Origin: Marinoscillum sp964351885
GTDB taxonomy: Bacteria; Bacteroidota; Bacteroidia; Cytophagales; Cyclobacteriaceae
Assembly: GCA_964351885.1 (NCBI GenBank)
Contig: CAYGPP010000002.1
Coordinates: 1 to 64,000, forward strand
Reading direction: 5' to 3'
Length of the DNA stretch: 64,000 nucleotides
The notes below the pieces were generated by a model, which saw only the letters and a program-made list of their open reading frames with translations, ran no database searches and was not told where the DNA came from. Below, piece after piece: positions 1 to 8,082 of the stretch (position 1 is the first letter of the stretch; the number at the start of each line of letters is the position of its first letter). The translations under genes were made by a program, and so were the position numbers.

Positions 1-609
1 GGTGGAGCCAATGTACTCGGCACACTCAATTTCGATAACCATTCTGAAGCTGAAAAAATCCGAAAATTGATCGATATTATTAATGAAGGAGTAGAACGAG
101 CATCAGGCATAGTCTCTAATCTGAATCAATTCAGTTATAATAAAGAGGGAGTAATTGATGATTGTGATATCAATAAGATTATCACAAATTGTCACACGAT
201 GCTTAGCCAGCAAATAACCGATGGTGTCAATGTAGAGTTTAACTTGAGCCAAAATCCAGTTTTAGTAAAGGGCAATAGTGGTCAGCTGCATCAAGTCTTT
301 ATAAATATTCTCACCAATGCATTACATGCAGTGGGAGCTGAGGGCAAAATAAAAATCGAGACAAAAGTGAGTGGAGGTAAGGCAGAAATAGAAGTTCACG
401 ATAGAGGGTATGGAATTGATCCAGATATTATGTCAAAAATCACTGAGCCGTTCTTTACAACCAAACCTCCTGGTGAAGGAACAGGTCTCGGACTATCCAT
501 CGCCTATAATATTATCACGGAACACAACGGAAGTATTGAGTTTCATTCAATAAAAGGCAAAGGAACCAAAGTATTTATTACTTTGCCCTTCTTAGAAACA
601 TCAGCTTAA
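1..609 (+). CDS. Sensor histidine kinase, C-terminal part (cut by window edge)
   Basis: The reading frame is open from base 1, so the gene starts outside the window; 202 residues are visible. They hold the end of a helical dimerisation segment (about residues 15-45), then a GHKL ATPase domain: N box with FINILTNALHAVG (about 99-113), G1 box DRGYGID (about 134-140), F box EPFFTTK and G2 box GTGLGLS (about 149-167), and a closing G3-like strand ending in ITLPF. The family autophosphorylates a histidine using ATP and passes the phosphate to a response regulator. The phospho-accepting H box and any sensor domain lie to the left. The stop codon directly abuts the stop of the convergent MFS gene with no base between them. 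The ATP-binding half is certain; the signal sensed is unknown. Confidence 0.9.
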   Translation, partial: GGANVLGTLNFDNHSEAEKIRKLIDIINEGVERASGIVSNLNQFSYNKEGVIDDCDINKIITNCHTMLSQQITDGVNVEFNLSQNPVLVKGNSGQLHQVFINILTNALHAVGAEGKIKIETKVSGGKAEIEVHDRGYGIDPDIMSKITEPFFTTKPPGEGTGLGLSIAYNIITEHNGSIEFHSIKGKGTKVFITLPFLETSA

Positions 610-1776
610 TCAAGCTTCAATCCTCCTTTTTCTTTTAGTCACAAATTGTAGAAATACAAATGCTGCAAGACAACAGCTCCCAGCTAAAGAAAAAATCAAT
701 GGAAATCTATCATTAATTCCCTCATAGGCAAACCCAGAAGCCAAAGCACCTACACCTATTCCCACTTCCAGAAATATGAAAAGTGTAGCCACACCCTTGC
801 CCCTACTGGATTCAGGACTTAGGTCAATTGTCCAAGCAAACAAAGTAGGCGAGTTTAAGCCAGACCCAATTCCAAAAAAGAAAGCCCCAATAAAAAACTG
901 CAGCTGAGTAGTGGAAAAACCTAGAATTACCATACTGACAAATAGTATAAGTGTACTAAAACGCAATACACTCACTCTACCATATCTATCTGATAGTTGT
1001 CCTCCCACTATCCTGACAAGGAGCGACGAACTCGTAAACATCACAAAGAATAATCCGCGATTCCTTAATCCCAAAAAGTCGCTAAAATCAGGTGCAAGCG
1101 TAACCACCGTCCCAAAGGCTAAAGTGGTCAAAACCATCACAATTGAAGGTGTAAATACAGCAGGTTCAAAAATATCAGAAGACCTTATCTTGAGCATGCC
1201 TAAACTGAACTTACTCCGATCTTCCAAGGTCTCCTTCATTCCGATTAAAATCGCAACGGAGGCAAAAGCAAAAAATGAGCTTAGATAGAAAAGGTAATCC
1301 ATACCAAATTCCAAATAAACCAAACTACCTATGGCTGGCCCTGAAGCCATTCCTATTGAGCCAAAAAAGGAAGAAATTCCCAACGCCTCCCCACGCTTAT
1401 CCTTTGGTACAATATCTGCAATATAAGCAGAAGTACCTGTTGGCTTAAAGCCTGTTGAGAATCCATGGAATAGTCTTATCAACAAAAACCCAGTAACTGT
1501 TGACATCAGGGGATAGATAAGTGCTGCCAATCCACTCACTAAGGCGCCTATTACCATTACTGGTATTCGTCCCCACTTATCTGTGAGTTTACCACTGAAA
1601 GGTCTCGAAATCCCGGCTGTCAAAGTGAACAGTGCGATGATTAATCCAACATACTCCTTCCCTCCCATACGAGTTAAATAAGCCGGGAGCTCTGGCATAA
1701 TCATCGTAAAGGAGGAAAAAAACAAATAAGAACTAAAAGACAAAAGCCAAAAGTTCTTAGAGTACTTTTTGAACAT
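610..1776 (-). CDS. MFS transporter, drug-exporter type
   Basis: This is a 388-residue polytopic membrane protein of the major facilitator superfamily with about 12 hydrophobic segments. The cytoplasmic loop-2 motif A is clear (GKLTDKWGR, about 61-70), and the half-repeat has a second copy (GGQLSDRYGR, about 258-267). Residues such as RLFHGFSTG in TM4 fit proton-coupled exporters of small molecules. It would sit in the inner membrane and export an unknown substrate. The ATG lies 2 bp downstream of the prfB stop, so it is probably cotranscribed with prfB; that proximity suggests no functional link. Substrate cannot be assigned from sequence. Confidence 0.85.
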   Translation of the reverse strand: MFKKYSKNFWLLSFSSYLFFSSFTMIMPELPAYLTRMGGKEYVGLIIALFTLTAGISRPFSGKLTDKWGRIPVMVIGALVSGLAALIYPLMSTVTGFLLIRLFHGFSTGFKPTGTSAYIADIVPKDKRGEALGISSFFGSIGMASGPAIGSLVYLEFGMDYLFYLSSFFAFASVAILIGMKETLEDRSKFSLGMLKIRSSDIFEPAVFTPSIVMVLTTLAFGTVVTLAPDFSDFLGLRNRGLFFVMFTSSSLLVRIVGGQLSDRYGRVSVLRFSTLILFVSMVILGFSTTQLQFFIGAFFFGIGSGLNSPTLFAWTIDLSPESSRGKGVATLFIFLEVGIGVGALASGFAYEGINDRFPLIFSLAGSCCLAAFVFLQFVTKRKRRIEA

Positions 1777-1778
1777 TG

Positions 1779-2862
1779 CTATTCGTGTTGATGGAGCAGA
1801 TAAGCCTTGATATAATCCATCAAATCTCCATCTAATACATTCTGAACATCAGTACGCTCAAATCCTGTTCTTGCATCTTTGATCAACTTATACGGATGCA
1901 AAACATAGTTTCTAATCTGAGAACCAAAATCAATCTTCATCTTACCTGCCTCCACTTTATCTCGCTCAGCATTCTGTTTTTCGATCTCCCTTTGATAAAG
2001 TTGAGACTTGAGCATTTGCATTGCGCGTTCTCTGTTTCCCAATTGAGACCTATCTACCGAGCATACGACCACTATTCCAGAAGGCTTGTGAGTTAGTTGG
2101 ACCTTAGTTTCCACCTTATTAACATTTTGACCGCCAGCTCCACCAGATCTGGAAGTGTGCATCTCAATATCATTAGGATGAATATCAATTTCTATGGAGT
2201 CATCTACTACTGGATAGACATAGACTGAAGCAAACGAAGTATGTCTTCTTCCTCCACTATCAAATGGAGAAATCCGTACCAAACGATGGACGCCATTCTC
2301 CGATTTCAAAAAGCCATAGCCCAGTGGACCATCAAACTCTAGGGTAACCGATTTAACACCTGCAACATCACCTGCTTGGAAATCTACCTCCCGAACTTTG
2401 TACCCATTTGATTCTCCCCACATGATGTACATCCTCATGAGGATTCCAGCCCAATCATTGCTCTCAGTACCTCCGGCACCTGGAGTGATCTGAAGCATGG
2501 CTGAGAGTTGGTCTTCATCACCAGAAAGCATCTTCTTGAACTCAAGCTCCTCTACTTCTTTCAAAGCAATATTATAAGCTTTATCAACTTCCGCTTCACT
2601 GCCTTCACCTTCGTTCAAAAACTCCTGTAAAGTTTCCGCCTCCTCTACTGCTCCTTCTACTTTCTCAAAATGGTCGGTCCAGCCTTTCTTGACCCGTATG
2701 GCCTTCATCGCAATCTCTGCCTGCTCTGGATCATTCCAGAAATCAGGCTGAGCTGTGACAAGCTCTTCCTCTTCTATCTCCTTCTTTTTGGCAGCATAGT
2801 CAAAGATACCCCCTCAAGGCCTCTACGCGCGCCTTCAAGTCTTTCAACTGATCTGTAGTCAT
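1779..2862 (-). CDS. prfB: Peptide chain release factor 2, with programmed +1 frameshift
   Basis: RF2 recognises UGA and UAA stop codons in the ribosomal A site and triggers peptide release. The gene is in two frames. Translation starts at the ATG at 2862-2860 and runs 20 codons to an in-frame TGA at 2802-2800. A +1 slip at CTT TGA C then continues from GAC at 2801 to the TAG at 1779, giving 360 residues. The slip site AGGGGGTATCTTTGAC includes the Shine-Dalgarno-like AGGGGG and the slippery CTT. The rejoined sequence (DYAAKKKEIEEEEL) is a normal RF2 N-terminus. The anticodon-like SPF is at about 198-200 and the catalytic GGQ at about 243-245. Expression is autoregulated: low RF2 slows UGA decoding and favours the shift. 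A caller without frameshift logic would give only 1779-2708. Confidence 0.97.
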
Positions 2863-2979
2863 GTTGTAACTCTGGTTTGTTCAAACAATAAAAAAGCGAA
2901 GTTATACCAATTTAAAGACCAAGAATCGGAAGAAGCAATAAAGATTTTTGACTTAACACAAACAAGTAAAACATGGAGT

Positions 2980-3438
2980 TTACCAAGTAGAGCTTTGCAG
3001 AATATGAACAGCACGCATGATGTCTTTCTGAGAAATCTGTCCAACAAGTTTACCCTTGTTCACTACAGGGAAACGACGAATACGCTTCTCCAAAAACATA
3101 TTCGCTACATCGAAAATGTTCAATTCAGGAGAGATACTAATTACGGAATGCGTCATGTGATCGAATACAGTACCACTCAAATTGGGCATATTATTATACT
3201 TTCCTTTCACGACTTGCTTCATGCAATCACCTTCGGAGATTATACCCACAAGCTCTCCTGATTCATTTACCACAGGGCCTCCGGAAATCTTGTTTTTAAG
3301 TAAAATGTCTATCACCTCATCCATATGTTGATCTGCCGAAAACGTAATCAACTTGGTTGACATATAATCTGACACACTTACTTTCTGAGAAGCCTGGGCG
3401 GGCTTGGCTTTTTCTACACCGCGATAACTTTTTACCAT
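2980..3438 (-). CDS. Tandem CBS-domain protein
   Basis: This is a 152-residue soluble protein made almost entirely of a CBS pair (Bateman module): first CBS about 24-80 (DYMSTKLITF, then GGPVVNESGELVGIISEGD) and second about 90-150 (DHMTHSVISI, then RRFPVVNKGKLVGQISQKD). Such pairs bind adenine nucleotides and usually control a partner domain; no effector domain is present, so this is a stand-alone regulator of unknown target. The roughly 20 polar N-terminal residues show no signal peptide. It lies 87 bp downstream of the heptose kinase on the same strand and may be read through from it. The fold is secure; the role is not. Confidence 0.85.
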   Translation of the reverse strand: MVKSYRGVEKAKPAQASQKVSVSDYMSTKLITFSADQHMDEVIDILLKNKISGGPVVNESGELVGIISEGDCMKQVVKGKYNNMPNLSGTVFDHMTHSVISISPELNIFDVANMFLEKRIRRFPVVNKGKLVGQISQKDIMRAVHILQSSTW

Positions 3439-3525
3439 AGTTTTCTTGTTTAATTAGCCTAATAATATAAACGAAAAACATCGAAAATCCTAAGTAATAG
3501 GTTGTATAAAGTAGGGTTGGCTTAT

Positions 3526-4563
3526 TCATAAGTCCTCAATAGGACTCATATTTAGCTCATTCAAAAGAATAAGATTTTGATTCGCCTCTTGGAGTAACTC
3601 CTGAGAATCAATTGGTTGAACACCAAAACATTGACAGGTCAACCCTCCTGCTAGATTGGCCATCTCTGCCGAAAAGCGAGTAGACAAGCCCAGAGGCAAA
3701 CATAGCGCCGCAAGCGTCAAGACGGTATCTCCAGCTCCTGATACATCTAAGATTTGGCGCTTATGCGCTTCTAGAATTTCTGAGGAATCCCAATCCGTGA
3801 AGTACATTCCAAATTCTGATAAAGAGACGATCAATTGTGAAATTTGGTTTGGCTCAATGAACGATCTTACAGCTGTGTTAATCTCATGAAGATCTGGTCT
3901 CAATTCTGGTTTCTGAAGACCTACCTTCAGCTCACTAAAATTGGGCTTAAGCAAAGCAATACCCTTGTACTCTTGAAAGTTGTGATACTTTGGATCAACG
4001 GCCACTGGCACTTCAAATTTCCGTCCTCTCTCTAGGATTTTATCAATCAAAGGCTTTGTCAATGTGCCTTTATTATAGTCCTGAATGATGAGCAAGTCGG
4101 CCGTAGCGAGGTGTATCTCAAGACTCGTCAGTAGGGTCAAGGATTGATCATTTGAAATATCAAAAGTATCTTCCTCGTCTACGCGCAATACTTGAACTTG
4201 AAAGTCCTGATTAATCAGCCTCCTTTTGACCGTTGTTTTCCGATTTTCACAAGGAATGAGCCCATCTACATCTATTCGCCCCGTTCTGAGTAGCGATTTG
4301 ATGGTTTCACCAGGTTTATCTCCGCCAATCACCCCAATCAATATGGGTTTAGCGCCAAGTGCCTTTATGTTGTTCGCTACATTGGCAGCACCACCTAATC
4401 GGCATTCCTCTGATTCGGATTTGAATACCGAGACTGCAGCGTTTTCAGGCGACATACGCTCGATCTTACCATATTGGTAAACATCCAGCATTATATCTCC
4501 TAAGACTATTACCTTGAGTTGCTTGAACCCATCAAATACCTCCTCTATGGAGCTAAAGGGCAT
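3526..4563 (-). CDS. rfaE1: D-glycero-beta-D-manno-heptose-7-phosphate kinase
   Basis: This is a 345-residue PfkB/ribokinase-fold sugar kinase matching the kinase half of HldE (RfaE domain I). It phosphorylates D-glycero-D-manno-heptose 7-phosphate at C1 on the route to ADP-heptose for the lipopolysaccharide inner core. Visible signatures are the N-terminal GDIMLDVY (about 22-29), RLGGAANVANN (about 55-65) and the PfkB catalytic motif DVSGAGDT (about 272-279, with the catalytic Asp). The adenylyltransferase half found in fused HldE proteins is absent. The ATG overlaps the upstream aminotransferase stop in a TAATG junction, implying translational coupling. A different PfkB sugar specificity is possible, but the N-terminal third is typical of RfaE. 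Confidence 0.82.
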   Translation of the reverse strand: MPFSSIEEVFDGFKQLKVIVLGDIMLDVYQYGKIERMSPENAAVSVFKSESEECRLGGAANVANNIKALGAKPILIGVIGGDKPGETIKSLLRTGRIDVDGLIPCENRKTTVKRRLINQDFQVQVLRVDEEDTFDISNDQSLTLLTSLEIHLATADLLIIQDYNKGTLTKPLIDKILERGRKFEVPVAVDPKYHNFQEYKGIALLKPNFSELKVGLQKPELRPDLHEINTAVRSFIEPNQISQLIVSLSEFGMYFTDWDSSEILEAHKRQILDVSGAGDTVLTLAALCLPLGLSTRFSAEMANLAGGLTCQCFGVQPIDSQELLQEANQNLILLNELNMSPIEDL

Positions 4564-5759
4564 TATGAGAGTTTGGCTAGCGAACTAGCTATTCTTGAAA
4601 TTGCTTTGCGCAAATCTTCTTCAGAAGCCGCGTAGGACATTCTTAAGCATCCTGGATCTCCAAAAGCCTCTCCAGTCACCACAGATACGTTTGCGTCACT
4701 CAATAAGAATAAGCTCAAATCCTCGGCATCAGCGATCACTTTTCCATCTACGCTTTTACCAAAATAGCTGCTCACATTAGGGAAAAAGTAGAATGCTCCG
4801 CCTGGCATATTCACTTTCAATCCAGGGATTTCCGAAAGCAATCCATGAACCAAGTCTCTTCTTCTGGCGTATTCTTTCACCATTTCGTATGAAGGTGTCA
4901 AATCACTAGTAAGAGCTGTGAGAGCTGCTCGTTGTGCAATTGAGCAATTAGCAGAAGTAATCTGCCCTTGGATTTTGTTGGCGGCTTTAGCTAACCATAG
5001 TGGCGCACCGATGTAGCCTACTCTCCACCCAGTCATGGCAAATCCTTTAGCGAATCCATTGATTGTTACTGTGCGATCTTCCATTCCCGGAAGGGCTCCA
5101 ATACTCACGTGTTTTTCTCCGTAATTGATCAACTCATAAATTTCATCTGACAACACGACGATATTCGGGTAATCATTCAAAACTTCTGCTATAGCCTCTA
5201 GCTCTTCTTTAGAGAAAACTGAGCCGGTTGGATTACAAGGCGAGGAGAATATTAATGCTTTGGTCTTATCCGTAATGGCTTGTTTTAGTTGCTCTGCTGT
5301 GGCTTTGAAATCATTTTCGATTCCTCCACTAACAAACACACACTTGGCTTCTGCCAGCTCCACTAATGCGCTATAGCTTACCCAATATGGTGAAAACACG
5401 ACCACTTCATCCCCTGGATCGAGTAATGCCAAAAATGTATTGGCTATAGACTGTTTAGCTCCATTAGAAACTACGATCTGATCTGGTGAATAATTCAAGC
5501 CATTATCTTTATTAAATTTCTCACTAATTGCTTCTCTCAAATCTAAGTATCCATTCACCGGAGGATAAGCAAAGTACTTTCCTTCATCGATTGCCGCTTT
5601 CGCTCCTTCTTGGATGTGCTTAGGGGTTTTAAAATCAGGTTCGCCCAAACTAAGGCTTATTACATCAACGCCATTTTGCTTTAGCTCACGCGCTTTTGCT
5701 GCCATAGCAAGAGTGGCAGATTCTGCCATGTTCTTGATTCTCTCTGATCTTAAATCCAT
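4563..5759 (-). CDS. PLP-dependent aminotransferase, aspartate aminotransferase type
   Basis: This 398-residue fold-type I class I/II aminotransferase probably interconverts aspartate and oxaloacetate with 2-oxoglutarate/glutamate. Seen are the substrate-binding SLGEPDFKTP (about 37-46), the SSPCNPTG loop (about 171-178), the pyridoxal lysine in GFAKGFAMTGWR (about 235-246) and the conserved Arg near the C-terminus (CLRMSYA). The length and the sequence fit the Ib subgroup, which in some bacteria also accepts prephenate or tyrosine, so strict specificity is inferred. It is the first gene of the group running to rfaE1, and a good promoter match lies just upstream (5782-5811). Confidence 0.88.
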   Translation of the reverse strand: MDLRSERIKNMAESATLAMAAKARELKQNGVDVISLSLGEPDFKTPKHIQEGAKAAIDEGKYFAYPPVNGYLDLREAISEKFNKDNGLNYSPDQIVVSNGAKQSIANTFLALLDPGDEVVVFSPYWVSYSALVELAEAKCVFVSGGIENDFKATAEQLKQAITDKTKALIFSSPCNPTGSVFSKEELEAIAEVLNDYPNIVVLSDEIYELINYGEKHVSIGALPGMEDRTVTINGFAKGFAMTGWRVGYIGAPLWLAKAANKIQGQITSANCSIAQRAALTALTSDLTPSYEMVKEYARRRDLVHGLLSEIPGLKVNMPGGAFYFFPNVSSYFGKSVDGKVIADAEDLSLFLLSDANVSVVTGEAFGDPGCLRMSYAASEEDLRKAISRIASSLAKLS

Positions 5760-5781
5760 TATCTTTATTTGTTGTGGACTG

Positions 5782-5811
5782 CAAAATTAATTAAATCAAA
5801 CCCGTCATCAA
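5782..5811 (-). promoter_or_regulatory. Predicted promoter of the aminotransferase gene
   Basis: On the minus strand the -7 box TAATTTTG (5789-5782) matches TAnnTTTG exactly. A -33 TTG (5811-5809) lies 19 bp upstream of it, the spacing expected for the main Bacteroidota sigma factor. The leader would be about 17 nt. The TTG directly abuts the start codon of the divergent porin at 5812. Confidence 0.6.
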
Positions 5812-6885
5812 ATGTCAAAAACTATCTATTTCATATTTATTCTGTTAGTTTTTTCAAATTTTTGTAATGCACAAACTCCCGAACCCCAAATTAGCTTTGT
5901 AGGGTATCTCGATACCTATTATAGCTATGATTTCAGCGAGCCTGATTTCAACCAACGTTTGTACGTTACGCAATATGATCAACACAACGAATTTGCCCTC
6001 AATCATGGATGGGTCGGAGCTGAATATGATGGAGAAAAACTAAGGGGAAATCTGGCTTTGCAAGTAGGATCATATCCAGCGAACAATTACGCAGCTGAAC
6101 CTATGCCATATCAACGCATGATCTACAATGCCTACGCAGGTCTGCGAATCACTGATAATAGCTGGCTGGATGTTGGGGTATTTGGTGGGCACTTCGGGGC
6201 TGAAAGTGCCTTGGCGCTTGAGCGAGCATTGCTTTCTCCAGCATTAGCCACAGAGTACACACCCTATTACCAAACCGGTGTTAGATATACGCATCAACTA
6301 GGAGACAATACGGAGGTCATTGGCGTGGTACTTAATGGCTGGCAAAATATCGCTGAGACCAACAATCAAAAGTCCGTGGGCATTGCTATCAACCAAAAGT
6401 TGTCTGAACAAATTAGCATTGGATATGGAAACTATTATGGCAATGAATCCACCACTAATGGATTAGACCTCATGCGGTTTCACAATAATCTGGTTATTCA
6501 AATCAATCCAATGGATGGACTCACTTTCGTCGCTTCTGGAGACTATACCACTCAACAAAACTCTAGAACTGATGCGGTAGAGCAAGTCATCATGCTCAAT
6601 TTTATAGGAGATTACGCACTCAACGAACAGTGGTCTGTTGCAGGACGCTATGAGTATGTGAAAGACGAGGATGGTTTGTTAATCTCAGGGGTCAGTGGAG
6701 CTGTAGACATGTCTATCCTTAGTTTGGCTATCAATTATCAACCCACCCCAGAGAGCAGTCTGAAAATAGAAGCTAAAACTTACAATGATCAAGATCGAAA
6801 CTTTGTTGGTAGTAAAGGCTCAGAAAGAGGAGCATTTGTACTCGCCGCTGGGTTGAGCTTGAGAATAGGGCAAAAAAAATCCTGA
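5812..6885 (+). CDS. Outer-membrane beta-barrel porin, OmpL-like (porin-2 family)
   Basis: This is a 357-residue protein with a Sec signal peptide (about 1-20, ending at NCNAQ). The rest alternates short amphipathic strands rich in Tyr, Gly and Asn and ends in an aromatic/hydrophobic strand (ALSLRIG-type). The opening FVGYLDTYYSYDF and the middle HFGAESALA/TPYYQTGVRYTH resemble the porin-2 (OmpL-like) family common in Bacteroidota. It should form a passive outer-membrane channel; solutes are unknown. It is divergent from the aminotransferase. A weak promoter candidate (TTG at 5734, TATCTTTA at 5760-5767) lies inside that gene's 5' end. The stop codon is buried in the shared terminator at 6872-6901. 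Confidence 0.75.
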   Translation: MSKTIYFIFILLVFSNFCNAQTPEPQISFVGYLDTYYSYDFSEPDFNQRLYVTQYDQHNEFALNHGWVGAEYDGEKLRGNLALQVGSYPANNYAAEPMPYQRMIYNAYAGLRITDNSWLDVGVFGGHFGAESALALERALLSPALATEYTPYYQTGVRYTHQLGDNTEVIGVVLNGWQNIAETNNQKSVGIAINQKLSEQISIGYGNYYGNESTTNGLDLMRFHNNLVIQINPMDGLTFVASGDYTTQQNSRTDAVEQVIMLNFIGDYALNEQWSVAGRYEYVKDEDGLLISGVSGAVDMSILSLAINYQPTPESSLKIEAKTYNDQDRNFVGSKGSERGAFVLAAGLSLRIGQKKS

Positions 6886-6901
6886 CGTTTCGGTCAGGAT
6901 T
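6872..6901. terminator. Terminator shared by rpoD and the porin gene
   Basis: A perfect 9-bp stem (AATCCTGAC at 6878-6886 with GTCAGGATT at 6893-6901) encloses a 6-nt loop. Eight A residues at 6872-6879 become a U-tract for minus-strand transcripts, so this is a textbook intrinsic terminator for rpoD. For the porin strand the tail is only T-rich (TATTTCTTCTT). The stem covers the porin stop codon (6883-6885). Confidence 0.85.
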
Positions 6902-6909
6902 ATTTCTTC

Positions 6910-7782
6910 TTAGTTTGCTACAAACTCTTTTAGTCGTCTGTTCTTAGTAGGCTCTCTTAATTTCTGTAGTGCCTTCTCTCTAATTTGTCTTACTCGCTCA
7001 CGAGTCAAGCCCATTGCGTCACCTATCTCTTCTAGTGTATAAGGGTTGTCATGTCCGATACCAAAGCTCATCATGATTACTTCACGCTCACGGGCAGTCA
7101 AGGTAGACAATGCTCTCAATGTTTCTACTTTCAATGAATCATTGAATACCAACTCACCATCAGTAGGTGCAGTCATTTGATTCTCTAGAACATCAAGCAA
7201 AGATCCAGACTCATCTTCACCGAATGGTGCATCCATAGACATTTGTCTTACTTCCGCTCCTAATGTATTTCTTACTTCACTAGGTTTCATCTCCAATACA
7301 TCGGCCAATTCTTCTTCTGTTGGCTCACGCTCAAACTTTTGCTCTAGCTCAGCATATGCTCTTCTGATTTGGTTAATCGCACCAGATTTGTTCATCGGAA
7401 GACGAACAATTCTTGATTGCTCAGCCAATGCTTGCATGATCGACTGACGAATCCACCATACAGCGTAGGATATGAATTTGAAACCTTTAGTCTCATCAAA
7501 TTTCTTAGCTGCTTTGATCAAACCTAAGTTCCCTTCGTTGATCAAGTCATTCAATGGTAAGCTTCTGTTTTGATACTGCTTAGCTACAGATACTACGAAT
7601 CTCAAGTTTGCCTTTACCAATTTCTCCAAAGCCAACTCGTCACCTTCACGGATTCTTTTGGCTAAAGTCACCTCCTCATCAGGAGTAATCATCGGCACAT
7701 TACTTACTTCGGTAAAGTACTTTTCTAGCGTGTGACTTTCCCTTCTGTTGGTAATGGATTGTGTAATCTTGAGTTGTCTCAT
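6910..7782 (-). CDS. rpoD: Housekeeping RNA polymerase sigma factor, sigma-70 (RpoD/SigA)
   Basis: This 290-residue primary sigma factor lacks the long acidic region 1.1, as is normal for Bacteroidota. It carries region 1.2 (SHTLEKYFTEVSNVPMIT), region 2 (NLRFVVSVAKQYQN, LNDLINEGNLGLIKA, FKFISYAVWWIRQSI), region 3 (about 130-205) and the region 4 helix-turn-helix (TLEEIGDAMGLTRERVRQIR, about 250-269). It directs core polymerase to the TTG/TAnnTTTG promoters seen across this window. It appears monocistronic: its own promoter is at 7865-7895 and an intrinsic terminator lies just beyond the stop. The 5' leader is about 75 nt. Confidence 0.97.
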   Translation of the reverse strand: MRQLKITQSITNRRESHTLEKYFTEVSNVPMITPDEEVTLAKRIREGDELALEKLVKANLRFVVSVAKQYQNRSLPLNDLINEGNLGLIKAAKKFDETKGFKFISYAVWWIRQSIMQALAEQSRIVRLPMNKSGAINQIRRAYAELEQKFEREPTEEELADVLEMKPSEVRNTLGAEVRQMSMDAPFGEDESGSLLDVLENQMTAPTDGELVFNDSLKVETLRALSTLTAREREVIMMSFGIGHDNPYTLEEIGDAMGLTRERVRQIREKALQKLREPTKNRRLKEFVAN

Positions 7783-7864
7783 ATGATATTGTTATATGTT
7801 AAAGAGGAATTCAACCCCTCATTTTACTCCTTTGTAAATCAATAATTTAACACGAGGAGAACCG

Positions 7865-7895
7865 CGAATTTACGTCTTTATTAAATATCTGTCAA
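7865..7895 (-). promoter_or_regulatory. rpoD: Predicted rpoD promoter
   Basis: On the minus strand TTG (7895-7893, inside TTGAC) is followed by 20 bp and then TAAATTCG (7872-7865), one mismatch from TAnnTTTG. The leader to the rpoD ATG would be about 75 nt. It contains an AAAGGAG/ATG/TGA minimal frame, described in the findings. Confidence 0.5.
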
Positions 7896-8050
7896 TACGT
7901 TTTTGTATTAAAATGTAAACACATTCATTATTTAACTCCGATTGGTGCAGTTTGGTTCGATGGCAGAGCCTGAACCCTTATGAAAATATGTTATAATTAG
8001 TGATTTTTAAGACATTAATGAAAAATGAAATACGACTAATTCAGCTCCAC

Positions 8051-8058
8051 TACCTTTG
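8051..8058 (+). promoter_or_regulatory. -7 promoter box of the 5'-nucleotidase-like gene
   Basis: TACCTTTG matches TAnnTTTG exactly and lies 24 nt before the ATG at 8083. It overlaps a possible upstream TTG start at 8056, which argues for initiation at 8083. No clear TTG is seen at -33. Confidence 0.5.
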
Positions 8059-8082
8059 CGGTTTCCGTTTAATCAAACATTA

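Noticed and set aside
2670..2858. Plus-strand frame opposite the prfB start
   Set aside because: It is a shadow of prfB and its frameshift region.
7930..7985. tRNA-like GGTTCGA stretch upstream of the 5'-nucleotidase gene
   Set aside because: No cloverleaf can be drawn: the acceptor and anticodon stems are missing.
8056..8082. TTG start for the 5'-nucleotidase-like gene
   Set aside because: The TTG is inside the -7 promoter box, so it would lie upstream of the transcript start.
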